A stretch of DNA of 64,000 bases, taken from Sphingomonas sp. LC-1. Lineage in GTDB: Bacteria; Pseudomonadota; Alphaproteobacteria; Sphingomonadales; Sphingomonadaceae. Positions within the stretch are counted from its first letter, which is position 1; every line of letters starts with the position of its first letter. The notes under the pieces are model-generated. The model was not told the DNA's origin. It saw only the letters and a list, made by a program, of their open reading frames with translations, and ran no database searches. A program made the translations under genes and the position numbers. Shown piece by piece: positions 52,058 to 59,824 of this stretch. The DNA lies in the NCBI RefSeq assembly GCF_025371035.1, contig NZ_JANZXB010000003.1, positions 1 to 64,000 on the forward strand, read 5' to 3'.

Positions 52058-52422
52058 GCCGAGTGGAAGCGGCGGCGCGCGCGCTGGTCGGCACGCGGTT
52101 CCGGCTGCACGGGCGCGAGCCTGCACATGGCCTCGACTGTGTCGGCCTGGTCGCGGTGGCGACGGGGCGGGTGGCGCCCACCGGCTATGGCTGGCGGAGC
52201 GGGGATGAAGCTCGGGTGGTCGGGCTGCTCGATGCGCAATTCGCGCGCGGGGACGATGCGCCGGGCGCGGTGATGCTGCTGCGCGCGGGGCCGGGGCAGC
52301 TGCATCTGGCGATCCGGGTGAGCGATGGGATCGTCCATGCCGATGCGGGTCTGGCCCGTGTCGCCTGGCGGCCGGGCGTGCCGCCCTGGCCGGTCCTGGG
52401 ATATTGGAAGGGGGAGGGATAA
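52054..52422 (+). CDS. GTA cell-wall peptidase (NlpC/P60)
   Basis: A 122-aa papain-like peptidase. Catalytic Cys is in HGLDCVGLVAVA and His in GQLHLAIRVSDG. Such GTA gene-14 proteins sit at the tail tip and cut peptide cross-links of peptidoglycan during DNA delivery. ATG overlaps the DUF2163 stop, and its own stop shares one base with the next ATG. Confidence 0.9.
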   Translation: MSRVEAAARALVGTRFRLHGREPAHGLDCVGLVAVATGRVAPTGYGWRSGDEARVVGLLDAQFARGDDAPGAVMLLRAGPGQLHLAIRVSDGIVHADAGLARVAWRPGVPPWPVLGYWKGEG

Positions 52423-54551
52423 TGGCGACCTTGGTCTTGGGCACGGTGGGCCGAGCGCTGCTGGGGCCCGTGGGTGGGGCGATCGGCGCGCTGATCGGCA
52501 ACCGGGTGGATCATGCCGTGCTGGGATCGCCCCGGCGGCAGGGGCCGCGCCTGACCGAATTGTCGGTGCAGACTTCCAGCTATGGTACGCAGATGCCCGC
52601 GATCTTCGGCACGATGCGCGTGGCGGGACCCGTGATCTGGGCGACCGATCTGGTCGAGACACGCGGCGTTTCCGGCGGGGGCAGGGGCCGGTCTGGTACG
52701 GAAAGCTACAGCTATTCCGCCAATTTCGCGGTCGCTTTGTCGGGGCGCACGATCCGGCGCGTCGGACGCATCTGGGCCGATGGACGCCTGTTGCGCGGGG
52801 AAGCGGGCGATTTCAAGGTCGCGACCGGCTTTCGCCTCTACACGGGTACCGAGACCCAGCCGGTCGATCCGCTGATCGCCTCGATCGAAGGTGCCCGCAG
52901 CTCGGCCTTTCGCGGGATTGCCTATGGGGTGTTCGAGGGGCTGGCGCTGGCCGAGTTCGGCAACCGGATTCCCCAACTCACCTTCGAGGTGGAGGCGGAT
53001 GCGGCGGCCATATCCTGCGGCAGGATCGCGCAGGGTCTCTCGCCGCTGGTGTATGCGAGCGACGCCGGGCCGATGGTGGCGGGATTTGCGGCCAGCGGCG
53101 GCAGCGTGCGCGCCGTGCTGGACATGCTCGCCGATATGAGCGGCGGCCAGTGGGTGGCGGAGGGGGCGGGTGTAAGGCTCGCCGTCCCGGACGCCGCCGC
53201 GACCGCGACCGTCATCCGGGACGAGGCAATGGGGGTGCAGGGGCCGGGGCGGAGCGGCCAGCGCGACGTGGCGGCGGAGGCGGTGATCCCCGCCAGCGTG
53301 ACCGTCGCCTATTACGATCCGGCGCGCGATTATCAGATCGGGATGCAGCGCGCCCGCCGGTCCGGCGGGGTGCGGGACGAGCGGCTGGACCTGGCCGCCG
53401 CGCTCGACGCCGGCACCGCCAGAACGCTGGCGGAAGATCGACTGGCGCGCCGACAGGCCGAGCGGGTGCGACGTATCGTCATGTTGGGTCCGGAGGGCCT
53501 GGCCGTCACCCCCGGCGGGATCGTCGCCATCGCGGGCGAGGCGGGGCGGTGGCGCGTGGTCGAGGCGGCGTGGGAAGCGATGGCGGTACGCCTGACCTGC
53601 GTGCCGGTCGGCCATGCCGGGCCGGTCCTGTCGGCGTCACCGGGGCGGATCGCGCGTCCGGCGGATCTGAGCGTCGGGGCGACCCGGCTGCTCGCCTTCG
53701 AGACGCCGCCGCTGACCGATGACCTGCTGTCGGCTCCGCGTTTGACCATCGTCGCGGCGGGCGGGCCGGGATGGCGGGGGGCGTACCTCGCCTATAGCCT
53801 GGACGACGGGGCCAGCTGGACCGCGATCGGCACCACCGCACTGCCCGGCGTGATCGGGAGCGTGACGGCGGTGACGTCGGGTAGCGGGGGCGGGACGCTG
53901 ATCGACCGGCGCGGGGCCTTGGTGGTGACCGTGGCCGAAGACTTGGCCGACGCCGATGCGGCGGCGATCGAGGCGGGACGCAACCTGGCCTGGGTCGGCG
54001 GTGAGCTGCTTCAGTTCGCGCGTGCCGAGCCCTTGGGCGACCGGCGCTGGCGGCTGAGCGAGCTGCGCCGCGGGCTGCGCGGAACGGAGGATCGGATCGG
54101 GCAGGCCGTGCCCGGAACACCCTTCGCCCTGATCGCGCCGGAGGCGGTGCGGACGCTCGACCTGCCGATGACGGCGCTTGGTTCCCGCGTCCGCTTCCTG
54201 GCGCATGGCGTGGCCGATGGAAGCGAGGGGGTGCAGGCCGTGGCGGATATTGCCGGTCGTTCGATCCTGCCCCCCGCGCCGGTCGGTTTGCGAAGCCGCC
54301 GGGATGCGGAGGGCCGCGTCACCCTGGGCTGGACGCGACGCAGCCGGATCGGCTGGCGCTGGCTCGACCGGGTCGATGTGCCGCTGGGCGAGGAGGCCGA
54401 GCGTTACCGCGTCGTCGTCGGCGAGCGCGAGGCGATCGTCACCGCCCCCGGCTGGACCGGCACGGCCAGCGTGGGCGAGCGGGTGACGATACGGCAATTG
54501 GGGACCTGGGGCGCGTCGCCGCCGCTGGTCGGATTCGTGGGAGAGGGATGA
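52422..54551 (+). CDS. GTA tail-tip protein (g15, without TIM-barrel domain)
   Basis: A 709-aa protein of the GTA 'megatron' type. The Gly-rich hydrophobic N-terminus (VGRALLGPVGGAIGALIGNR) is followed by QTSSYGTQMPAIFGTMRVAG and a phage-tail (PF13550-like) region at about 200-370, with RVRRIVMLGPEGLAVTPGGI. RcGTA g15 is about 1300 residues and carries an extra TIM-barrel (GTA_TIM); that domain is absent here. It forms the tail tip that contacts the recipient. GGGAGGG precedes the ATG. Confidence 0.9.
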   Translation: MATLVLGTVGRALLGPVGGAIGALIGNRVDHAVLGSPRRQGPRLTELSVQTSSYGTQMPAIFGTMRVAGPVIWATDLVETRGVSGGGRGRSGTESYSYSANFAVALSGRTIRRVGRIWADGRLLRGEAGDFKVATGFRLYTGTETQPVDPLIASIEGARSSAFRGIAYGVFEGLALAEFGNRIPQLTFEVEADAAAISCGRIAQGLSPLVYASDAGPMVAGFAASGGSVRAVLDMLADMSGGQWVAEGAGVRLAVPDAAATATVIRDEAMGVQGPGRSGQRDVAAEAVIPASVTVAYYDPARDYQIGMQRARRSGGVRDERLDLAAALDAGTARTLAEDRLARRQAERVRRIVMLGPEGLAVTPGGIVAIAGEAGRWRVVEAAWEAMAVRLTCVPVGHAGPVLSASPGRIARPADLSVGATRLLAFETPPLTDDLLSAPRLTIVAAGGPGWRGAYLAYSLDDGASWTAIGTTALPGVIGSVTAVTSGSGGGTLIDRRGALVVTVAEDLADADAAAIEAGRNLAWVGGELLQFARAEPLGDRRWRLSELRRGLRGTEDRIGQAVPGTPFALIAPEAVRTLDLPMTALGSRVRFLAHGVADGSEGVQAVADIAGRSILPPAPVGLRSRRDAEGRVTLGWTRRSRIGWRWLDRVDVPLGEEAERYRVVVGEREAIVTAPGWTGTASVGERVTIRQLGTWGASPPLVGFVGEG

Positions 54552-54552
54552 G

Positions 54553-55056
54553 ATGAGCGGAGAAACGCCGCGCTGGACGCTGCCGCTATTGGCGGCGGGC
54601 CAGGCGCAAAAGGAAATCACCCATAACGAGGCGCTGACCCTGCTCGACATGGTGGTGCAGCCCTGTGTCGAAAGCGTGGGCCTCAATGTTCCGCCCGATA
54701 CGGTCGAGACGGGACAGGCGTGGGTCGTTGGCGACCAGCCGGTGGCGGCGTGGCAAAATCGCCCCGCCATGCTGGCGGGATGGACCGAGGGCGGCTGGCG
54801 ATTCCTGTCGCCGCGTCTAGGTCTGTCGGTGTGGAACAGGGCCGAACAATGCCGGTCCGAATGGGATGGCACGGCATGGCGGACCGGACGTGTCCCGGCG
54901 CGCGAGGTGATAGTGGCTGGAAAAAAAGTTTTGGGCACGCAACAATCGTCCATCGCCATGCCGGACGGAGGGCAAGTTGTTGATTTAGAAGCGCGTTCTG
55001 CCCTGAATGCGGTAATTTTCGCTTTGCGGAGTCATGGTTTGATCGCCTCTGGCTGA
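54553..55056 (+). CDS. DUF2793 protein at the end of the GTA cluster
   Basis: A 167-aa DUF2793 protein: TPRWTLPLLAAGQAQKEITH and HNEALTLLDMVVQPCVESVG are the family signature, followed by WVVGDQPVAAWQNRPAMLAG and WNRAEQCRSEWDGTAW. Family members follow tail-tip genes in prophages and alphaproteobacterial GTAs and are thought to be surface or receptor-binding components, but no activity is established. It starts 1 bp after g15 and ends the cluster. ompA follows after 116 bp. Confidence 0.88.
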   Translation: MSGETPRWTLPLLAAGQAQKEITHNEALTLLDMVVQPCVESVGLNVPPDTVETGQAWVVGDQPVAAWQNRPAMLAGWTEGGWRFLSPRLGLSVWNRAEQCRSEWDGTAWRTGRVPAREVIVAGKKVLGTQQSSIAMPDGGQVVDLEARSALNAVIFALRSHGLIASG

Positions 55057-55172
55057 CGAAAATCCTGTGCTTTTAATGCCACAGTGGCGGGCTTTTGTTG
55101 GCTTGCGTGGAAACCAACGCTCCGATAGTGGGTTTGCGCTGTCCGTAGTGACAACCAAGAAAGGGGACTATG

Positions 55173-56303
55173 ATGCGGAAGCTTGCCATTGTTCTGGCAC
55201 TTGCCTCCACCGCTCTGGCTTCGCCTGCCCTCGCCCGCGACAAGTCGTGGTACGTCGGCATCGAAGGCGGCGGGATGATCGTCGAAGACATCGATTATGA
55301 TGTCACCGGCGCTTCGCGTACTGGCGTTGCCAGCGTCGACCATGACTATGGTTATGACGTCGACGGCGTGATGGGTTACGACTTCGGTGGTTTCCGTCTG
55401 GAAACCGAAGTCGGCTATCGTCGCGCGACGGTTGACGGCTACAGCTCGACGACGCTGACCAACACCGGCATCGGTGCTGGCACCGTTCCGGCTGGCAGCT
55501 ACAGCTATGCCGGCGGCTCGACTTCGGCGCTCAGCTTCATGCTGAACGGCTTGCTCGACTTCGGTGCCGACGACGGCATCCAGGGCTTCGTCGGCGGCGG
55601 TGTCGGCGTTGCTCGCGTCAAGGCGAACTACGCCCTCAACAACCGTGCCGACTTCCTGAACGACTCGGACACCGTGTTCGCTTGGCAGGCTCTGGCGGGC
55701 ATCCGTGCTCCGCTGACCGACCACATCGACGCGACGCTGAAGTATCGCTTCTTCAACGCCGAGAACGTCAAGCTGGTCGACGTTGCCAACAACACGCACG
55801 ACGGTCGTTTCCGTTCGCACTCGATCCTGGGTGGCGTGGCGTACAACTTCGGCGAACCGGCAGCTCCGCCGCCTCCGCCGCCGCCCCCGCCGCCCCCGCC
55901 TCCTCCTCCCCCGCCGCCCCCGCCGCCGGCTCCCGAGGCCGTGCCTTGCTCGCCGGGTCCGTTCATCGTGTTCTTCGAATGGGACAAGTCGGACGTCACT
56001 CCGGAAGCAGCGTCGATCCTCGACAACGCGATCACGCAGTACCAGAGCTGCGGCAATGCGCGCGTGATGGTTGCGGGTTACACCGACACCTCGGGTACGC
56101 CGCGTTACAACATGGGCCTGTCGCAGCGTCGTGCCGACGCGGTGAAGGCGTACATGACGTCGCGTTCGATCCCGGACGGCACGATCACCACCGAAGCGTT
56201 CGGCGAGCAGCGCGACAAGCTGCGCGTTCAGACCGCGGACGGTGTCCGCGAGGTCCAGAACCGTCGCGTCGAAATCACCTACGGTCCGGGCGCTGGCCAA
56301 TAA
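55173..56303 (+). CDS. OmpA-family outer-membrane protein with polyproline linker
   Basis: A 376-aa porin-like protein that ties the outer membrane to peptidoglycan. The signal peptide is at 1-22 (LAIVLALASTALASPALA). An 8-strand beta-barrel domain spans about 23-225 with alternating aromatic strands (KSWYVGIEGGG). A linker of about 22 consecutive prolines lies at about 230-255. The OmpA-C domain follows, with FIVFFEWDKSDVTPEAASIL, GYTDTSGTPRYNMGLSQRRA and the diaminopimelate-binding Arg near RVEITYG. AAAGGGG is better placed for the second ATG (55173) than for 55170. Codon use is that of a highly expressed gene. A terminator follows. Confidence 0.93.
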   Translation: MRKLAIVLALASTALASPALARDKSWYVGIEGGGMIVEDIDYDVTGASRTGVASVDHDYGYDVDGVMGYDFGGFRLETEVGYRRATVDGYSSTTLTNTGIGAGTVPAGSYSYAGGSTSALSFMLNGLLDFGADDGIQGFVGGGVGVARVKANYALNNRADFLNDSDTVFAWQALAGIRAPLTDHIDATLKYRFFNAENVKLVDVANNTHDGRFRSHSILGGVAYNFGEPAAPPPPPPPPPPPPPPPPPPPPPAPEAVPCSPGPFIVFFEWDKSDVTPEAASILDNAITQYQSCGNARVMVAGYTDTSGTPRYNMGLSQRRADAVKAYMTSRSIPDGTITTEAFGEQRDKLRVQTADGVREVQNRRVEITYGPGAGQ

Positions 56304-56336
56304 GCCACGCTCAGCCAAGGCTGATTGCGAAAAGAG

Positions 56337-56366
56337 GGAGGTCGGCGAAAGCCGGCCTCCTTTTTT
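56337..56366 (+). terminator. Rho-independent terminator of ompA
   Basis: GGAGGTCGGC (56337-56346) pairs with GCCGGCCTCC (56351-56360) around a GAAA tetraloop, followed directly by six T. It lies 34 bp after the ompA stop. Confidence 0.92.
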
Positions 56367-56659
56367 ATGGGGTGAGTCGCTCCCCGTTCCGACAGCGCCA
56401 TGCGTGAGCCGGCCGGTCCGCTTTTCCGGCGGAGGGGCAAACCTCCACCTCGTCCCTAATTAATGGCCTCGGCATCCGCTTGTCATCGATCAGCGGGGGC
56501 GACCGGACAGGCGTTTCCCCTGTTTCGATCCAAAGGTTCTCTGATCCGATAGGCGCTTGCGTCTGTCGCGGACCATTATTTGCGCCTATGACAGCAACAG
56601 ATTCACACTTTCTTCGTGTCTGACCAATATGGACAGTCGTTGGACGCGAAAGGATCGTC

Positions 56660-57199
56660 ATGCCGCGGGGACTCCCCAGTTACAAAAGCCGCGAGGCGCG
56701 CCGACAGGTTTTGATTCCCTGTCGCATGAAGTCCGCTCGTGGCTGGGGTGACGCGTGTATTCATAACATCTCGTCGCGCGGGATGATGATCGCCAGCGAC
56801 GATCCTTTGCAAGCCGGCGAATATGTCGACATTCGTCGTGGGCGTCAGGTCGTCATCGCCCGGGTCATCTGGCAGCGGGATCGCTTCGCCGGCATTCGGA
56901 CCCAAGATCGCATCAGCGCCGATGTGCTGGTCAACGAACCGCGTCTGGAGGGCAAACCAGCCGCGATCGAGGTTGGCGAGGATCGTCGCAGCGCCCGCCA
57001 TCGGCTGGTCAGCGAAATCGACGCCGCGCGTCGCATGGAGCGCAGTCGCTCCATCTCCAGCGCGCTGCAATTCGGCGCGCTATGCCTGTTCGGCCTGGCC
57101 GCCGCCGCCACGATCGCGGTGCAGTTGGGGCATATGCTCTCCGCGCCGACCGCGCGGATCGAACAAGCGCTTTCGACCGAAGCCAACACCGCGCAATGA
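56660..57199 (+). CDS. PilZ-domain protein with C-terminal membrane segment
   Basis: A 179-aa protein. The PilZ-like part (about 10-95) has the RxxxR element EARRQVLIPCRMKSARGWGD and the (D/N)xSxxG element IHNISSRGMMIASDD, which together bind cyclic di-GMP. Residues 100-135 are charged with a second DRRSARHR motif. One hydrophobic segment (about 136-158, LQFGALCLFGLAAAATIAVQ) anchors the C-terminus. It may link c-di-GMP levels to motility or envelope functions. ATG with AAAGGA upstream. Stands alone. Confidence 0.85.
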   Translation: MPRGLPSYKSREARRQVLIPCRMKSARGWGDACIHNISSRGMMIASDDPLQAGEYVDIRRGRQVVIARVIWQRDRFAGIRTQDRISADVLVNEPRLEGKPAAIEVGEDRRSARHRLVSEIDAARRMERSRSISSALQFGALCLFGLAAAATIAVQLGHMLSAPTARIEQALSTEANTAQ

Positions 57200-57212
57200 G
57201 CGCCGAACCGGG

Positions 57213-57965
57213 TCAGTCCCGGTCCGATTCCTCCAACGCGGCGACCAGCCAGTCCGGGCGCAAGGCATCGCCCAGCGACTCGACCCGGCGATGCTCCACC
57301 ATCAACCCCAGTTCGGGATAGCGGACCCGTGTCCGATCCCCCGCCTCGCCCAGTGGCGCGACCACCAGCCGTCGATTGACCTTCGACCGGTGATGCATTC
57401 GCGCGGTATTTTCCTGCCCGACATAGCAGCCCTTGGTAAAGCTGACGCCGTTCAGCTCGCGCGCATTGCACTCCAGCCACAAGGTCTCGCCCGAGCCGAG
57501 TTCGCCGACCCCTTCGACCACGCCCAGCGACAGCCGGTGCGCCAGCCATCCCGCCGCCGCATCCCCTGCCGGGGCCAGCCAGCGCTTGCCCAGTGCCGCC
57601 AGCCGGGGGTCGTCGGGCCGCCCGGGGGCGTCGTGGCTCCAATGCACCGCGAGGTCGGTGACGGGCTCGATCGTGATCGCCCGCCGCAACCGGTACATGC
57701 TCAATCGCCGCGCCAGCGCTTCGGCCTGTCCTGCCTCCGCATCGATCAGCACGGCATCGCCATCGGCCCACAGGATGAAGTCGAACAATGCCTTGCCCTG
57801 CGGCGACAGCAGTCCGGCCCAGCGCGGCGCGTCGGGTGTCAATCCGGCCACGTCCTGCGTCACCAAGCCCTGCAGAAAGCCGCGTACATCCTCCCCCGCG
57901 ATACGAAGAAGACGGCGGTCGGCCAAGGTCGAACCGGGGGTGGTGGTCGGGGTGGTATCGCTCAT
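57213..57965 (-). CDS. ygfZ: YgfZ/GcvT-like folate-binding protein
   Basis: A 250-aa protein of the YgfZ/IBA57 family, which uses tetrahydrofolate to support assembly or repair of certain [4Fe-4S] enzymes such as MiaB. The signature KGCYVGQE appears as VSFTKGCYVGQENTARMHHR near residue 185, with the conserved Cys. N-terminal VRGFLQGLVTQDV and WAGLLSPQGKALFDF are typical. ATG at 57965; the open frame continues far upstream only as antisense of the dihydroorotase gene. Divergent from that gene by 48 bp. Confidence 0.92.
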   Translation of the reverse strand: MSDTTPTTTPGSTLADRRLLRIAGEDVRGFLQGLVTQDVAGLTPDAPRWAGLLSPQGKALFDFILWADGDAVLIDAEAGQAEALARRLSMYRLRRAITIEPVTDLAVHWSHDAPGRPDDPRLAALGKRWLAPAGDAAAGWLAHRLSLGVVEGVGELGSGETLWLECNARELNGVSFTKGCYVGQENTARMHHRSKVNRRLVVAPLGEAGDRTRVRYPELGLMVEHRRVESLGDALRPDWLVAALEESDRD

Positions 57966-58013
57966 CCGGTCAAGGTAGGAAGGCGCGATCATTCGCGAAA
58001 GGCCCGTTCTGTC

Positions 58014-59339
58014 ATGACCTTCGACCTGCTTCTCTCCGGCGGCACCGTTCACACCCCCGGCGGCCCGGTCCGCGCCGATGTCGGCGTGCGGGACGGCAAG
58101 ATCGTGGCGATCGGGGCGTTCGGGGGGAGCGATGCGGGGCGCGTGATCGACTGCACCGGGCTCGACATCCTGCCCGGCGTGATCGACACCCAGGTCCATT
58201 TCCGCGAGCCTGGGCTGATGCACAAGGAGGATCTGGCCTCGGGCAGCCGCGCGGCAGTGATGGGCGGCGTCACCGCCGTCTTCGAAATGCCCAATACCAA
58301 GCCGAACACCGATTCGGCCGACGCGATCACTGACAAGCTGACTCGCGCCCGGACCATGTATTGCGACCACGCCTTCTATGTCGGCGCGACCAACCATAAT
58401 GCGCGCGATCTCGCCGAGCTGGAGCGGATGCCGGGCACGGCGGGGGTGAAGATCTTCATGGGGGCCTCGACCGGCGACCTGCTGGTGTCCGAGGACGCGC
58501 GGCTGGCCGAGGTGCTCGCCTCGGGCCATCGTCGCGTCGCCATCCATGCCGAGGACGAGGACCGGATGAATGCGCGCGCCGATGAGCGAATCGAAGGCGA
58601 TCCCTCTTCGCACCCCGTCTGGCGCGACGACGAGAGCGCGTTGCTCGCCACCCGTCGCATCCTGCGCCTGGCCCGCGAGGCGAAGCGCCGCATCCACATC
58701 CTGCACGTCACCACGCCCGCCGAGCTGGAATATATCGCCCAGCACAAGGACATCGCGACCTGCGAAGTGACGCCGCAGCACCTGACCCTGGCGGGCGAGG
58801 ACGCCTATCCACGCCTCGGCACGTTGGCGCAGATGAACCCGCCGATCCGTTCGGGCGCACATCGCGACGGGCTGTGGTACTGGCTCAACCAGGGCGTGCC
58901 CGACGTGATCGGCTCGGACCATGCGCCGCACACGCTGGAGGAAAAGGCCAAGCCCTATCCGGGCAGCCCCAGCGGCATGCCCGGCGTGCAGACGCTGTTG
59001 CCGCTGCTGCTCGACCATGCCGCCAATGGCCGTCTTTCGCTTCAGCGCGTGATCGAACTGACCAGCGCGGGGGCGCAGCGCATCTTCGGCATCGTGGGCA
59101 AGGGGCGGATCGCGTCGGGCTATGACGCCGACTTCACCATCGTCGACCTGAAGAAGCGCTGGACGATCGAGGATCAGTGGCTTCAGTCCAAGTGCGGCTG
59201 GTCGCCCTTTACCGGCATGGAACTGACCGGCAAGCCGATCGGCACCATCATTCGCGGGCAGATCGCCATGTGGGAAGACCAGCTCGCCGACGCGCCGACC
59301 GGCCAGCCGCTGCGTTTCGAAGCGGTCGATTTCGGATGA
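58014..59339 (+). CDS. pyrC: Dihydroorotase (class I type)
   Basis: A 441-aa amidohydrolase predicted to close carbamoyl-aspartate to dihydroorotate in pyrimidine synthesis. Metal-binding IDTQVHFREPGL, the substrate-binding region EMPNTKPNT, GVKIFMGASTG holding the bridging Lys, VAIHAEDE, LHVTTPAE and GSDHAPHTLEEK all fit class I (about 440 aa) dihydroorotases; the related hydantoinases are less likely. A noncatalytic PyrC' is excluded by the intact metal ligands. ATG at 58014. Its stop overlaps the next ATG. Confidence 0.9.
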   Translation: MTFDLLLSGGTVHTPGGPVRADVGVRDGKIVAIGAFGGSDAGRVIDCTGLDILPGVIDTQVHFREPGLMHKEDLASGSRAAVMGGVTAVFEMPNTKPNTDSADAITDKLTRARTMYCDHAFYVGATNHNARDLAELERMPGTAGVKIFMGASTGDLLVSEDARLAEVLASGHRRVAIHAEDEDRMNARADERIEGDPSSHPVWRDDESALLATRRILRLAREAKRRIHILHVTTPAELEYIAQHKDIATCEVTPQHLTLAGEDAYPRLGTLAQMNPPIRSGAHRDGLWYWLNQGVPDVIGSDHAPHTLEEKAKPYPGSPSGMPGVQTLLPLLLDHAANGRLSLQRVIELTSAGAQRIFGIVGKGRIASGYDADFTIVDLKKRWTIEDQWLQSKCGWSPFTGMELTGKPIGTIIRGQIAMWEDQLADAPTGQPLRFEAVDFG

Positions 59340-59737
59340 GCACGATGCGGTGGGTTCGCGACATACGGGTCTATTGCCCCGTCGCACCCGCCACATTGGC
59401 CGCGTTGATGGCGGGCGAGCCGGGTGCGGTCGAGCGGGACGAGACCGCCGCCGCACTGCTCGCCATCCTGCGGACCCCGCCGCTGGGCGATTTCGGGCGG
59501 TATCGCGAGGTGGTGGAACTGTCGCTCGGCTATGAAGGCTTTCGGCCGGGCGAGGGCGCCGTACCGGCGCTGGGTGCGGTCGGGCAGGCAAGCTGGTCGC
59601 CCACCGTCATCCTGACCGCGATGTTCGATGCGGAGGCGGATGTAGACGCGCTGGCCGATCGGCTGCTGGCGGCGCATCCCTGGGACGTGCCGGTGATCGC
59701 GGTCAGCGAGCCCTATCGGTTGCTCGGGCGGGAATAG
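59336..59737 (+). CDS. Small protein resembling the YqfO/NIF3 insert domain
   Basis: A 133-aa protein coupled (ATGA) to the dihydroorotase gene. Its layout recalls the CutA/PII-like insert domain of NIF3/YqfO proteins: the GDFGRYREVVELSLGYEGFR loop and FRPGEGAVPALGAVG parallel the family's GNYDxCSFxxxGxGxFRPLEGANPxxG, and the end AAHPWDVPVIAVSEP parallels HPYEEPAYDV. The relation is inferred by eye. The domain may bind a small ligand or metal. Function unknown; coupling suggests a role near pyrimidine metabolism or simple co-expression. Confidence 0.6.
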   Translation: MSTMRWVRDIRVYCPVAPATLAALMAGEPGAVERDETAAALLAILRTPPLGDFGRYREVVELSLGYEGFRPGEGAVPALGAVGQASWSPTVILTAMFDAEADVDALADRLLAAHPWDVPVIAVSEPYRLLGRE

Positions 59738-59750
59738 CGTGTGGCGAGGC

Positions 59751-59786
59751 CTTCGACTTCGCCCAGACGAAACGGAGGCGAAGGCC
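59751..59786. repeat. Half copy of the palindromic repeat at 17493
   Basis: CTTCGACTTCGCCCAGACG followed by AAACGGAG and GCGAAGGCCAAGG matches one arm plus the 3' flank of the repeat at 17493-17571, with the second arm missing. It sits between convergent genes, as the full copy does. Confidence 0.6.
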
Positions 59787-59824
59787 AAGGAAATCCTCCA
59801 CCGCGAAGGCGAAGCGCAAAGCCA

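Noticed and set aside
41601-55056. Ordinary active prophage
   Set aside because: Gene order matches GTA clusters exactly and replication, regulation, integration and lysis genes are absent.
57213-59591. A 792-codon minus-strand frame continuing upstream of ygfZ
   Set aside because: Only the last 250 residues are a YgfZ protein; the rest is antisense to the dihydroorotase gene. The start at 57965 fits the family.
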